A stretch of DNA of 64,000 nucleotides, taken from NCBI RefSeq assembly GCF_000420825.1, contig NZ_ATVR01000011.1, positions 30,628-94,627 on the forward strand, written 5' to 3'. The translations under genes were made by a program, and so were the position numbers. Below, piece after piece: positions 53,172 through 62,848 of this stretch. How positions within the stretch are numbered: the stretch's first letter is position 1; each line of letters begins with the position of its first letter. This DNA is from Butyrivibrio sp. AE2015. Its GTDB lineage: Bacteria; Bacillota; Clostridia; Lachnospirales; Lachnospiraceae. The notes beneath the pieces are model-generated. The model did not search any database, was not told the origin of the DNA, and saw only the letters and a list, made by a program, of their open reading frames with translations.

Positions 53172-53990
53172 TTACTGCTTTTTTTCCTGAAAAGTCACGT
53201 TTTTTGTATCTTCGTCATAATCTTTCATTTCGAGCAAACCTGTTTTACCTTCAAGTTTAGGTAAAATGTACTGAAGTTGTATTATTTTTTCATCTATATA
53301 GTCTTTTGTGCCTATACTTACTTCAATTCCCTCAAAATACAGGTAAAGATTATACTCGCTGTCAAAAAAGATCTTGTTTGCCTTTAAGTTGTACTTGGAC
53401 AAAAGCTGTGTGATATCAAGGATTTCCTCAAAAACCTCCTCGTTATCTATTGGCAGTTTTTCGTATAGTACAACATATGAAAAGCTAAGTCCTAAAACCT
53501 CAGGAACGTCATCACTGGCCTCCAATGAGCTTTCAACCACTATTCCATCTCTGTCAAAATAAATATAATGGCCCAAATACGAAATATATCCTGCAACCGC
53601 TTTTTCGTATACATTTATTCTTACAGTGTCAGGGGATACTATCTCAACACTCATTTTTTCTACAAAAGGGACACCTTCTATTGACTTGTTCCTGTATTTT
53701 AGTGAAAGATACAGTGAATTGTGACAGAGTTTATCTGTCATTACCATATCGATAACTTCTTCGTTTGTGTAATGTGTATTGCCTGTTACATAAACGTTTG
53801 TAATGGTGTAATTATCCCTTATGTAAGTGAATGCCAGAAGTCCTACGATCAAAACAATTACGACTATACTGATGATAATATAAAGACTCCTGTTATATCT
53901 TAAGGAGTCTGTGATCTTTTCAAAAAAACTTCTGATATCTATATTATTCTTTTTTCTTGGTCTGGGTTTTCTACGCTTTTTCTTTGCCAT
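53172..53990 (-). CDS. ftsQ: Cell division protein FtsQ/DivIB
   Basis: 272 residues. A basic N-terminus (MAKKKRRKPRPRKKNN), one membrane helix at about 35-57, then a POTRA domain (NYTITNVYVTGNTHYTNEEVI) and a beta domain. It links the early and late division proteins in the septal membrane. It lies 5 bp after ftsW and 108 bp before ftsZ. Confidence 0.88.
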   Translation of the reverse strand: MAKKKRRKPRPRKKNNIDIRSFFEKITDSLRYNRSLYIIISIVVIVLIVGLLAFTYIRDNYTITNVYVTGNTHYTNEEVIDMVMTDKLCHNSLYLSLKYRNKSIEGVPFVEKMSVEIVSPDTVRINVYEKAVAGYISYLGHYIYFDRDGIVVESSLEASDDVPEVLGLSFSYVVLYEKLPIDNEEVFEEILDITQLLSKYNLKANKIFFDSEYNLYLYFEGIEVSIGTKDYIDEKIIQLQYILPKLEGKTGLLEMKDYDEDTKNVTFQEKKQ

Positions 53991-53995
53991 CTATA

Positions 53996-55141
53996 TCATC
54001 TTCCTATATTTCTGGCCACATTAAGCGCCATGCCAATTTCTGCAAGCTGAACGATAACCGCGGAACCACCGTAACTAATAAATGGAAGTGTGATCCCGGT
54101 ATTAGGTATGGTATTGGTTACAACCGCGATATTAAGGATAACCTGAATAGCAATATGACCCATAACGCCGATAACAAGCAGTGCTCCAAACATATCAGGG
54201 GCATTATTGGCTATTACCATCAATCTCCAGATAAGAAGAAGGAACATGAGCATTACCGCGATTGCTCCAAAAAGTCCCAGTTCTTCGCAGATAATGGAAA
54301 AGATCATATCGTTCTGAGCCTCTGGGATAAAGCCCATTTTTTGCATGCTCTCGCCAAGACCTTTACCAAATATCCCGCCTGAGCCAATAGCATAAAGAGC
54401 CTGAATAGTCTGGAATCCCTTACCGCTGGCGTAAGCAGCGGGATCAAGCCATACAAGTATTCTTTTGAATCTGTAGTTCATTCCACTTGAATCTGCTGAA
54501 TTAGCAACAATAAGAACAATTACAGTGGCCAAAGCCAACACAGAAAGAGCTGCGATAACATACCTCTTATATCCGGGTGTAGACACAAAAAGCATTACTA
54601 CAGCAATGCCCATGATAATGATCGCAGAACTTAGGTTTTTGGTGATTCCATATACCAAAAGCGAAAGAAACGCCGGAAACGCAAGCATTGTCCCAAAGCC
54701 TTTTGGATCAAGCAGTTTCTTTTTTAGAGAAATAACAAGTGTCGCAGAAAAAACAATTACGGCAAATTTGGCAATCTCGGCTGGCTGAATCGAGATACCT
54801 GCAATATATATCCATCTCTTTGCGCCGTTGATGGTTTTTCCAAAAGGGATAAGAAGAAACAATAATCCGGCTGCGAGCGCATAGATTGGAAAAGCAAATT
54901 TCTTCAGGATCCCGTATGGAAAATAGGACATGAAAATCATAGCTCCAAGTCCAATGATCGTTGGTCCGAGCTGATGTTTAAAGTAATAGGCTGAGTCTCC
55001 ATAGTCCAGATTGGCTTCGTAGGAACTTGTTGAATAAAGCATAACCAGTCCAAAAGCCAGCAAAAACAGAACTATGAAAACCAGACTATAGTCTATATAT
55101 GATTCAACTTTTGGCTTTCTAAGTGTCTTGACTCTCTCCAC
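53996..55141 (-). CDS. ftsW: Lipid II polymerase of the SEDS family (FtsW/SpoVE-like)
   Basis: 381 residues, ten membrane helices. LVMLYSTSSYEA, ANSADSSGMNYRFKRILVWLDP and GIFGKGLGESMQKMGFIPEAQNDMIFSIICEELG are SEDS-family signatures. With the class B penicillin-binding protein encoded upstream it polymerises peptidoglycan at the septum. Confidence 0.92.
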   Translation of the reverse strand: MERVKTLRKPKVESYIDYSLVFIVLFLLAFGLVMLYSTSSYEANLDYGDSAYYFKHQLGPTIIGLGAMIFMSYFPYGILKKFAFPIYALAAGLLFLLIPFGKTINGAKRWIYIAGISIQPAEIAKFAVIVFSATLVISLKKKLLDPKGFGTMLAFPAFLSLLVYGITKNLSSAIIIMGIAVVMLFVSTPGYKRYVIAALSVLALATVIVLIVANSADSSGMNYRFKRILVWLDPAAYASGKGFQTIQALYAIGSGGIFGKGLGESMQKMGFIPEAQNDMIFSIICEELGLFGAIAVMLMFLLLIWRLMVIANNAPDMFGALLVIGVMGHIAIQVILNIAVVTNTIPNTGITLPFISYGGSAVIVQLAEIGMALNVARNIGR

Positions 55142-55182
55142 TTTAATCCCTCATAACATAACAAATACCGTAAAAGAGCACA

Positions 55183-56553
55183 TTACAGCGCATTTACGTA
55201 TTCCTTGAATTTCTTTCCCCTGGTCTCATAATTTGGGAACATATCCCAGCTTGCGCATGCAGGTGATAAAAGAACCGCATCACCCTCATCAGCACTTTCT
55301 GTACAGAACTTAAGTGCCTCTTCAAAACTGTCTTTAAAACAGTAATTGGTAAATCCATGCTTTTTAGCGCACTCTGCAATCTTTTCTCTGGTCTGGCCAA
55401 TAAGGACCAGAAGTTTTACCTTATCTCCAAAGTTCTCAATCCACTCGTCATATTCACTGCCCTTATCATAGCCCCCGCCGATAAGGATTGTTGGCTTGCT
55501 CATGGCCCTTATGCCCTGAATAGCTGCGTCAGGATTGGTTCCCTTGGAATCATTGTAATAGTCAACGCCATTCTTTGTAGCAACAAACTCAATTCTATGC
55601 TCTACTGCCTTGAAGTTACGAACAACGTTAAGAATTGTAGCAAGCGGAACACCCATAGAAAGAGCTATTGCTATGGCTGCCATAACATTTTCAACATTAC
55701 AAAGTCCAACCAGATTCATATCATGAATGTTCATAATCCTGGTTGCATTGCCTGCTGTACTCATAAAGATCTCATCGCCATCAAGGAAGAATCCGTCAGA
55801 GAGCTTTTCTTTTGTTGAGAAAAAGATCACCTTAGATGGACATCTATTTCCAAAATCTCTTGTATATTCGTTGTCATAATTAAGGACACAGGTATCATCC
55901 TTTGTCTGTCTGTTTGTGATATTTTCCTTCATGGAAGCATAGCATTCCATTGTATGATGTCTGTTGAGATGATCCGGTGTAATATTAAGGATTGCTGATA
56001 CATTTGCATGGAAATTATCAACAGCCTCAAGCTGAAAAGAACTGATCTCACCTGTAGTAACAGAGTCTTCAGTCATCTTAAGTGCGCTTTCAGCGTAGGA
56101 TACGCCTATATTTCCAACTACGTATGTATCTGCAAAATGAGCCTTCATAATATCGCCCACAAGAGTTGTAGTGGTAGTCTTACCATTTGTTCCTGTTATT
56201 GCAACCAGCTTACCTTTAGAAAAATTGTAAGCCAGCTCAATCTCACTCCAGATAGGTATATTTTTCTCTTTAATTCTCATAACTGTAGGTGCATCAAGAG
56301 GTACTGCAGGACTTGGAACAGTCAGAGAGAGTTCATCCAATATTTCATCTTCAATATTTCCAATGATGATCTGTGTATTATCCCTATCCTCTTCGTGGAG
56401 TTTTTTTCTGATATCTTCTTCAGTTACCTTTGTATTCTCTTCCAATACGATCGGCACTGCACCAACCTGATGAAGGAGTCTTACTGATCCGACTCCGGAG
56501 AGACCTGAACCAATTACTAGTACTTTTTTTCCAATAATATCTGCTGCTTTCAT
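55183..56553 (-). CDS. murD: UDP-N-acetylmuramoylalanine--D-glutamate ligase
   Basis: 456 residues. VLVIGSGLSGVGS at the start is the UMA-binding domain; GTNGKT at 121-126 is the ATP loop; LNRHHTMECYASMKENI, HRIEFVATKNGVDYYNDSKGTNPDA and LLSPACASWDMF mark the rest. It adds D-glutamate to the muramoyl peptide in the cytoplasm. It sits between mraY (25 bp upstream) and ftsW. Confidence 0.95.
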   Translation of the reverse strand: MKAADIIGKKVLVIGSGLSGVGSVRLLHQVGAVPIVLEENTKVTEEDIRKKLHEEDRDNTQIIIGNIEDEILDELSLTVPSPAVPLDAPTVMRIKEKNIPIWSEIELAYNFSKGKLVAITGTNGKTTTTTLVGDIMKAHFADTYVVGNIGVSYAESALKMTEDSVTTGEISSFQLEAVDNFHANVSAILNITPDHLNRHHTMECYASMKENITNRQTKDDTCVLNYDNEYTRDFGNRCPSKVIFFSTKEKLSDGFFLDGDEIFMSTAGNATRIMNIHDMNLVGLCNVENVMAAIAIALSMGVPLATILNVVRNFKAVEHRIEFVATKNGVDYYNDSKGTNPDAAIQGIRAMSKPTILIGGGYDKGSEYDEWIENFGDKVKLLVLIGQTREKIAECAKKHGFTNYCFKDSFEEALKFCTESADEGDAVLLSPACASWDMFPNYETRGKKFKEYVNAL

Positions 56554-56578
56554 TTTACATTCCTTCGTATATCATTAG

Positions 56579-57547
56579 TTATCTCAAACCGGCATAAGCA
56601 ATAAGGCACATGAGTATTGTCACTGTAGTAAACACATTCACAACCTTAGTCTCAGACCAGCCACCTTTTTCAAAATGATGATGAATAGGGGCCATTCTGA
56701 AAATTCTTTTGCCGTGTGTTATCTTAAAATATGAAACCTGCATAATAACCGAAACAACTTCCAACGCGTAAATAAAGCCCACTATCACAATGAATATAGG
56801 CATATGCATAACGTACGCTATTCCGGTAACAAATCCGCCTATGGCAAGGGATCCTGTATCTCCCATCATTACTTTTCCGGGATATACGTTATATACAAGA
56901 TAGCCTAAAAGAGCTCCCATCATAGCTGAAGACATAACCTCAGCCCCTGTTGCTCCTGTCACCATTCCAGCTACCGCAAAAAATCCTGCTACAACTGCTG
57001 TTACCGATGCGCAAAGGCCATCAACTCCGTCTGTAAAGTTTGTTCCGTTGGCTGTTCCAAGTGCAATAAAGAATAGGATTGGAATATTCCAGAATCCAAA
57101 ATCAAGCATTATATTTGTGAATGGAACCTTCATTGCAAGGGAAAGATCAGTAAATTTCTCTACATAGAGGGCAAATACAACTACAATAATGAGCTGTCCC
57201 ACAATCTTCTGCCATGCACGAAGCCCCAGATTATGCTTTTTTACTACTTTGATATAATCATCAATAAAACCAATAAGTCCAAAACCAAAGGTGAGAATAA
57301 GCACCGGAATAACTTCCTTATGCGCTGCGCCGTACAAAACTCCTATAATAAAGAAAGGAATAAGGAATATGATTCCTCCCATTGTTGGAGTTCCGGTCTT
57401 TTTCTGATGGGACTCAAGTCCCTCTTCACGCTCTGTCTGACCTGCCTTAAGCTTTTTTAACATACCTATTACTGAAGGTCCGATAATAACTGCTACAAGA
57501 AATGATACAAGAACAGGTATCAGTGTTCTGGTTAAATAGTTTTCCAT
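56579..57547 (-). CDS. mraY: Phospho-N-acetylmuramoyl-pentapeptide-transferase
   Basis: 322 residues, ten membrane helices. TPTMGGIIFL, FIDDYIKVVKKHN, TNFTDGVDGL and APIHHHFEKGGWSE are the conserved cytoplasmic loops with the catalytic acids and histidines. It makes lipid I. Confidence 0.95.
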   Translation of the reverse strand: MENYLTRTLIPVLVSFLVAVIIGPSVIGMLKKLKAGQTEREEGLESHQKKTGTPTMGGIIFLIPFFIIGVLYGAAHKEVIPVLILTFGFGLIGFIDDYIKVVKKHNLGLRAWQKIVGQLIIVVVFALYVEKFTDLSLAMKVPFTNIMLDFGFWNIPILFFIALGTANGTNFTDGVDGLCASVTAVVAGFFAVAGMVTGATGAEVMSSAMMGALLGYLVYNVYPGKVMMGDTGSLAIGGFVTGIAYVMHMPIFIVIVGFIYALEVVSVIMQVSYFKITHGKRIFRMAPIHHHFEKGGWSETKVVNVFTTVTILMCLIAYAGLR

Positions 57548-57564
57548 AATTACATCCTCAAATT

Positions 57565-59805
57565 TTAATTACTACTGCTTGCCGAAGCGGCCTCTTCCGG
57601 TACTCCCTCAAAATCAGGAAGCTCATCTCCGCCAACTACGCTTCCGCTGTCCGGATCTATAAGATTTCCGTTACTTGGGTCTACATAATAGCCCGTAGTA
57701 GGATCTTTGTCAAATGACTCCCAGATTGAAGTTCTTTCTTTTTCCTCAGGTGCCTCAGTAGTTTCCTCCTCAGTTTCACCTGCCTCTTCTGTAACTTCCT
57801 CCGGATTTTCCTCCTGCTCTTCTTCCGCAACTGCTGTTGTAACAAGTTGCTCACGAAGAGTCTCAAGTTCCGCTTTTTCTTTTTCAGAAAGTTCCTCTGT
57901 CATAGGATAGTTGAGATAAGGAAGAGCCTCTGTAAGAATAGCTCTTACTATTCTGGTCGCAAACTTGGCATCATCCTGATAAAGCACGTTTGGTCTGTCC
58001 ACAACAACATAGATTGCTATATCAGGGTCAGATGCAGGTGCATATCCCATAAATGAAACTACGTACTGATGGTTTCCACGGGGAAGGGTCTGAGCTGTTC
58101 CGGTCTTGCCGCCGATCATGTATCCTGCAGGCCTTGCAGTTTTACCTGTACCTTCTGCGCCAGCAACAACCTGATTACAATACTCAATTATCTTATCAGA
58201 TGTGCTCTGTGATATTGTCTGTCTTAAAATTCTCGGTTCAATATTCTTAATTGTAGCTCCGCTGCTACTCACAACTTTTTTAACAACATGAGGTTCATAG
58301 TAATAACCACCATTTATCAGTGAGCTAAAGGCTGTTATCATTTCGATCATATCTACGTTAAAGCCCTGTCCAAAAGAGTTTGTAGCAAGGTCAGTAGACG
58401 TCATATTGGAAGCGCTGTAGGTAAGGCCCTCAGTTCTGGCTTCTCCTGCAAGATCGATATTAGTCTTAAGTCCAAATCCGAAATCTTTTTGGAATTTGGT
58501 AAAAGTATTTACTCCAATAGCCTGTGCTACATACATCATAGCCACGTTACAGGAAATCTCAATTCCTCTTGATACTGAAACAGCTCCGTCACCATAGGTA
58601 TTATGACACTTGATTTCCCAACCGCCGACTTCAAGCTTACCAAGGCAGTTATAGACTTCGTTACCTGTTATAGAACCGCTCTCAAGTCCTGTAGCTACAG
58701 TGAATGGCTTGGCAACAGATCCGGGCTCGTATGTATCTGCAATGCAGAAATTTTTCCACAAAGCATTGTAGTTCTGATAGAGCTGTTCATCAGTAAAGTT
58801 TTGAAGCATTTCCTCAGTGATGTACACACCGGAGTCATAGACTGATTCGCCCTTTACTTTGTTTCCCTTTTCATCAACCGCAGGCATTCCGATAAGGGCC
58901 GCTGTATCTCTGGGGTTGTTCAGGTCAAAGTTTGGATAACTTGCCATAGCAAGGATCTCACCAGTATGGATATCCATGATGATACACCCTACGTTATTGG
59001 CTCCGTTGCCTTCTCTGGCGTTGTTTTTATACTGCTCATTGAACTCGTATAAATGTTTCTCAACTATTGTTTGAAGATTACCATCAATAGTTGTGACGAT
59101 GCTATCACCGTCTGTAGCTGAAATAGTTGTTCTCTCAAGATTGGAATCATCGTCAAGATATCCGTATTCTCTTCCCGGGGTTCCACTAAGAGTATTGTTG
59201 TAATACTCCTCAAGTCCATACATACCGGTGTTGTCACTTGAAGTAAAGCCTATTATGTCACTGGCAAGAGAACCGTTTGGATATTTACGAATGTAGCTTT
59301 CCTCGAACCATATGCCCTGAATATTTTCATCGTAGGTTTCAGAGCCGGGAGTAATAAGTCCCTGGAACTCACTTATCTCTGAGTAAGTAAGTTTTTTGGC
59401 CAAAATATAATACTGAGATGATGGATGCTCTGAAAGGTAATTTCTTATATCGCCTCCATCAAGCCCAAAGCATCTTACAAGCGCTTTTATCGTAGGATCA
59501 AGATATTTGGAATCCCTTAAAAGAATCTTTGCATCAAGGATAACATTGTATACTTTCTCACTGTAGGCAAGAATAGTATTGTTGGCATCCAGGATCTCGC
59601 CTCTTCTAAAAGGAATAGTCGTCGAATCATATTGCTGCTGAGAAAGAACCTGTTTCTGATACTCCTCACCGTTATTCTTGGTTATAAGGATAAGTCTGAC
59701 CCCTAACCCAACGAAAGCCAGTAGTACCAATACAAATAGCACCACCAGCTTTTTTCTCATTCCTATAGTAAACTTCTGCTTATTTTTTTCCTTACGCCTT
59801 TTCAT
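57565..59805 (-). CDS. Class B penicillin-binding protein (FtsI/SpoVD type) with acidic tail
   Basis: 746 residues. A basic N-terminus with one membrane helix (about 18-42), a dimerisation domain, and a transpeptidase domain with S363-V-A-K366, SCN at 418-420 and KTG at 567-569. It crosslinks septal peptidoglycan. After the transpeptidase (about 640) it has no PASTA domains; instead about 105 residues rich in Glu and Thr (EEEQEENPEEVTEEAGE and more) end in a Ser-rich tail. The tail should lie outside the cell. Confidence 0.92.
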   Translation of the reverse strand: MKRRKEKNKQKFTIGMRKKLVVLFVLVLLAFVGLGVRLILITKNNGEEYQKQVLSQQQYDSTTIPFRRGEILDANNTILAYSEKVYNVILDAKILLRDSKYLDPTIKALVRCFGLDGGDIRNYLSEHPSSQYYILAKKLTYSEISEFQGLITPGSETYDENIQGIWFEESYIRKYPNGSLASDIIGFTSSDNTGMYGLEEYYNNTLSGTPGREYGYLDDDSNLERTTISATDGDSIVTTIDGNLQTIVEKHLYEFNEQYKNNAREGNGANNVGCIIMDIHTGEILAMASYPNFDLNNPRDTAALIGMPAVDEKGNKVKGESVYDSGVYITEEMLQNFTDEQLYQNYNALWKNFCIADTYEPGSVAKPFTVATGLESGSITGNEVYNCLGKLEVGGWEIKCHNTYGDGAVSVSRGIEISCNVAMMYVAQAIGVNTFTKFQKDFGFGLKTNIDLAGEARTEGLTYSASNMTSTDLATNSFGQGFNVDMIEMITAFSSLINGGYYYEPHVVKKVVSSSGATIKNIEPRILRQTISQSTSDKIIEYCNQVVAGAEGTGKTARPAGYMIGGKTGTAQTLPRGNHQYVVSFMGYAPASDPDIAIYVVVDRPNVLYQDDAKFATRIVRAILTEALPYLNYPMTEELSEKEKAELETLREQLVTTAVAEEEQEENPEEVTEEAGETEEETTEAPEEKERTSIWESFDKDPTTGYYVDPSNGNLIDPDSGSVVGGDELPDFEGVPEEAASASSSN

Positions 59806-59882
59806 CTAAACATAAAATCCTTCCAATTACACCCTTTCAATTATAGTCATATTTTGTACCAGGGGCAAATTATTTTAAGAAG

Positions 59883-60320
59883 TTATTCATGCGGGATAGG
59901 CGCAATCTGGCGTACATAGTCATTTCCACCGCCATCAGAATATGTTATGATCTGTCCCTCACTGGCATACGTCATTCCGTATTCCTGAATCGCTATTCTT
60001 TTTACCTCATCAAGGTCAACATTGCCGTTAGCTCTGTTGTAAGCCTCATCGTTATCCTGTTTTAATGCATTGAGCTGGCTTTCAAGCTGAGCTACATGTT
60101 TAACGCTGTTCTTGATCTGTGACTGCAGATTGATGTACCACGCAAGCGTTCCCACCATAAGCACCATTGCCATTGATAAAAACACAAGGTATCCAAGACT
60201 CATGTGGTGGCGCCTTCTATTTTTCTTTTGAGGCTCCTGCACATGGAAGCGGTCTTTTTTCTCATTTGGTTGTTCATTGATCTTTTTTACGGTATTTCCG
60301 CGAATATATTCATTTGCCAT
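59883..60320 (-). CDS. ftsL: FtsL-like division protein
   Basis: 145 residues. A polar cytoplasmic N-terminus (1-40), a membrane helix at about 43-63 (LGYLVFLSMAMVLMVGTLAW), then a coiled coil (SQIKNSVKHVAQLESQLNALK) and a short C-terminal region. Size, topology and the place between rsmH and the penicillin-binding protein gene match FtsL, which forms a complex with FtsQ/DivIB and FtsB/DivIC. Confidence 0.82.
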   Translation of the reverse strand: MANEYIRGNTVKKINEQPNEKKDRFHVQEPQKKNRRRHHMSLGYLVFLSMAMVLMVGTLAWYINLQSQIKNSVKHVAQLESQLNALKQDNDEAYNRANGNVDLDEVKRIAIQEYGMTYASEGQIITYSDGGGNDYVRQIAPIPHE

Positions 60321-60358
60321 GTTAGCCTCCCTTCTTACTGCTATTGCAGTTCAATAAT

Positions 60359-61297
60359 TTACTTGATCTTTTCAAACACTCTAAGTTTCGCACTCTGAGA
60401 ACGTTTATTCTCAGCAAGTTCTTTTTCACTTGGTAAAATAGGCTTTCTAGTTATTACCTTACCTTTTGATGTCTTGCCACATACACAGACCGGGAAATTA
60501 GGCGGGCATGTGCAAGGATTCTCATTTCTTCTGAAGTTATTCTTGGTTATTCTGTCTTCCAATGAATGGAAAGTAATAACGCAGAGCCTTCCTCCGGGAT
60601 TAAGGAAATCAATAAATCCATCCAAAGAGTTCTGCAAAACATCCAACTCTCTGTTAAGGGCTATTCTAATAGCCTGATAAGTTCTCTTGGAAGGATGGCC
60701 TCCCTTTTCTCTCATCTTGGCAGGTATAGCCGCCTTAATGATGTCATTGAGCTGTCCCGTTGTTTCTATTGGAGATTTAGCTCTTTCTATACAGATATGC
60801 TTTGCAATATTCTTGGCAAATTTATCTTCTCCAAAATCTCTTATGATGTGGAAAAGTTCCATCTCAGAATAGTCATTGATAATATCTCTGGCTGTCAGTG
60901 TCTGTCTCTGGTCCATTCTCATATCGAGAGGAACATCTTCTTTATAGGTAAAACCTCTTTCAGCGTTATCAAGCTGGTAAGATGACACTCCAAGATCAAG
61001 CAGGATGCCGTCAACTCCGGTAACTCCAAGAGCCTTCAGCCTCTCCACAGCATTTTCATAGTTATCTCTGATGATAGTGACTCTGGATTCATAAGGTTCA
61101 AGCCTCTTTGTTGCTGCACAGATAGCGTCTTCATCCTGATCCGTGCCGTACAGATGTCCTCCATCTGTCAGTCTCTCAGCAATATGTGAAGAATGTCCTG
61201 CACCACCAAGAGTTCCATCAAGATAAATTCCATCAGGCTTAATATTCAAATTGTCCAGGCACTCATCAAGGAGTACTGAATAATGTTTGAATTCCAT
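60359..61297 (-). CDS. rsmH: 16S rRNA (cytosine(1402)-N(4))-methyltransferase
   Basis: 312 residues. [10 protein letters not shown] and [12 protein letters not shown] at the start and the [21 protein letters not shown] stretch near the end are RsmH/MraW hallmarks. It methylates C1402 of 16S rRNA. It lies 58 bp after mraZ. Confidence 0.96.
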   Translation of the reverse strand: MEFKHYSVLLDECLDNLNIKPDGIYLDGTLGGAGHSSHIAERLTDGGHLYGTDQDEDAICAATKRLEPYESRVTIIRDNYENAVERLKALGVTGVDGILLDLGVSSYQLDNAERGFTYKEDVPLDMRMDQRQTLTARDIINDYSEMELFHIIRDFGEDKFAKNIAKHICIERAKSPIETTGQLNDIIKAAIPAKMREKGGHPSKRTYQAIRIALNRELDVLQNSLDGFIDFLNPGGRLCVITFHSLEDRITKNNFRRNENPCTCPPNFPVCVCGKTSKGKVITRKPILPSEKELAENKRSQSAKLRVFEKIK

Positions 61298-61355
61298 ACT
61301 TTTTCCTTACTATTGTTGAGCCATGCACCATACTCGAAAAGCTTCTAAGTTCAGC

Positions 61356-61796
61356 TTAAATGCTTAAACCGTACTCACTCATCTTAGCTGCAATTCCATT
61401 GATGTCATCGAAGGTGCTTGCCTTCTCCCATTCTGCCTTACTCCAGATTTCAGCTCGATTACCTACACCTGCTATAACAGCTTCTTTTTCTATTCCCGCA
61501 TGCTGCAGGAGATTCGCTGGCAAAAGAATTCTTCCCTGCTTGTCGACTTCCGCATCAATTGCTCCTGCGATGAAGAAACGGCCAAGCATTCTGGCTTCAG
61601 GTTTATCCATGGGCAGGGACTGTAGTTTTTCTTCAAACTGATTCCATCCCTCTTCTGCGAACACAAAAAGGCATCCGTCAAAGCCCTTGGTAACCACAAA
61701 TTGATCACCCAAAAGCTCGCGGAATTTAGCAGGTATTATGAGTCTTCCCTTAGCATCTATGGAATGACTATATTCGCCTTTAAATGCTGCTCCCAC
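61356..61796 (-). CDS. mraZ: Transcriptional regulator MraZ, GTG start
   Basis: 146 residues from GTG 61796. Two AbrB-like halves: GEYSHSIDAKGRLIIPAKFRE (about 7-27) and a second copy AEVDKQGRILLPANLLQHA (about 81-99), each with a DxKGR-type DNA-binding loop. MraZ binds short direct repeats in front of its own gene and represses the division cluster. The repeats here extend into the start codon and no clear ribosome site is present. Confidence 0.93.
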   Translation of the reverse strand: MGAAFKGEYSHSIDAKGRLIIPAKFRELLGDQFVVTKGFDGCLFVFAEEGWNQFEEKLQSLPMDKPEARMLGRFFIAGAIDAEVDKQGRILLPANLLQHAGIEKEAVIAGVGNRAEIWSKAEWEKASTFDDINGIAAKMSEYGLSI

Positions 61797-61850
61797 TTAA
61801 TTTACCACTTTTCTACCACTTTTAACCACTTTTTGCCACTTTTTACCACC
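61793..61850 (-). promoter_or_regulatory. MraZ-box array in the mraZ leader
   Basis: On the plus strand CCAC(T/C) starts at 61793, 61805, 61816, 61826, 61836 and 61846, spacing 12, 11, 10, 10 and 10 bp. On the minus strand this is AAGTGG repeated six times, close to the AAAGTG repeats bound by MraZ in other bacteria. The last copy contains the GTG start codon. Confidence 0.85.
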
Positions 61851-61857
61851 TAAACAC

Positions 61858-61886
61858 ATTATAGAACACTTTTTTCTTACTGTCTA
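61858..61886 (-). promoter_or_regulatory. Promoter of the division and cell-wall cluster
   Basis: TAGACA (61881-61886) and TATAAT (61858-61863) with a 17-bp spacer on the minus strand. Transcription would begin near 61850, just before the first MraZ box. Confidence 0.78.
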
Positions 61887-61899
61887 TTAAAAATCCATG

Positions 61900-61943
61900 A
61901 AAAAAAATGCCCTCCTGAATCAAAAATTCAAGAAGACATTTTT
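61900..61943 (-). terminator. Terminator after lgt
   Basis: ATGTCTTCTTGAAT pairs with ATTCAGGAGGGCAT in RNA with G-U pairs, followed by a run of T. It lies 24 bp after the lgt stop and separates lgt from mraZ. Confidence 0.78.
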
Positions 61944-61966
61944 CATTGAAAAAAATATTCTGTTTA

Positions 61967-62833
61967 TTACTTTTCGCGCATTTTAAGACGTTTAATGATC
62001 ATAGCCGTCACTGAAAATACAACAAGACATAGGGCAAGCATCTGTGACACCGGAAGTCCTGTGGTATGCATTATGAGCTGGTCAGTTCTAAGTCCTTCTA
62101 TCCAGAATCTTCCAAGGCCATAGCCACCAAGATATAAAAGAACTATCTCACCATCGAACTTCTTATGTTTGATATACAAAAGCACTATCATAAGAAGGCA
62201 CAGGTTCCACATACTTTCATAAAGAAATGTCGGACTCACCTGAATATAGTTTGTTCCTTCCACCATGTGAGCCTTCATAAGCTCAGTTATCTCTCCGCTT
62301 CTTACAGCTTCCACAGGAAGTCTCATGGCAAAAAGATTATCTGTATATTCACCAAAAGCTTCTCTGTTAGTAAAATTGCCCCATCTTCCCATTACCTGAC
62401 CAAGTAAAAGCCCGGGCATGATAGTATCTGTGAGCAAAAAGAAATTAACTTTTTTGATCCTGCAATAAATAAACGCCGTAAGGAATCCCGCTATCACGCC
62501 ACCATATATTGCAAGGCCGCCATTTCTGATGTTAAACACACTGATAGGATTATCTTTATAGTAATCCCAGGCAAAAAACACATAATATATTCTGGCTCCA
62601 ATAATTGAAAAAGCAATTATAAAAGTTGCCACATCCCAGTATGTATCAGGATTCTGGCCTGTTGCCCCGGCAACTTTTGAAATAAGAATAAGTGCCAGAA
62701 AAAAGCCCAATCCTATGATCACTCCATATAAAGCAATACTAAAGCCAAAAACAGTAAAACTCTTTGGGACATTCTCCAAATAGATATTTAAGTGTGGAAA
62801 CGCAATATCCATCTTCCCCATTATATCCGGCAT
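61967..62833 (-). CDS. lgt: Prolipoprotein diacylglyceryl transferase
   Basis: 288 residues from ATG 62833, with GGAGG 5 bp upstream; a GTG at 62845 overlaps that site. Seven membrane helices. NGGLAIYGGVIAG and GRWGNFTNREAFG (149-161) are the conserved motifs that hold phosphatidylglycerol. It adds the lipid to the cysteine of lipoproteins such as the peptide-binding protein encoded at 49423-51012. It starts 15 bp after ychF. Confidence 0.94.
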   Translation of the reverse strand: MPDIMGKMDIAFPHLNIYLENVPKSFTVFGFSIALYGVIIGLGFFLALILISKVAGATGQNPDTYWDVATFIIAFSIIGARIYYVFFAWDYYKDNPISVFNIRNGGLAIYGGVIAGFLTAFIYCRIKKVNFFLLTDTIMPGLLLGQVMGRWGNFTNREAFGEYTDNLFAMRLPVEAVRSGEITELMKAHMVEGTNYIQVSPTFLYESMWNLCLLMIVLLYIKHKKFDGEIVLLYLGGYGLGRFWIEGLRTDQLIMHTTGLPVSQMLALCLVVFSVTAMIIKRLKMREK

Positions 62834-62848
62834 AACATCCTCCACTTT

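Noticed and set aside
57681..57866. Basic 61-residue frame overlapping the penicillin-binding protein tail
   Set aside because: It is the out-of-frame reading of the Glu-rich repeat (GAA/GAG), which gives Arg/Lys-rich nonsense.
61797..61850. The repeated CCACTT stretch as a CRISPR or phase-variable repeat
   Set aside because: The unit is only 6 bp at 10-12-bp steps and fits MraZ boxes before mraZ.
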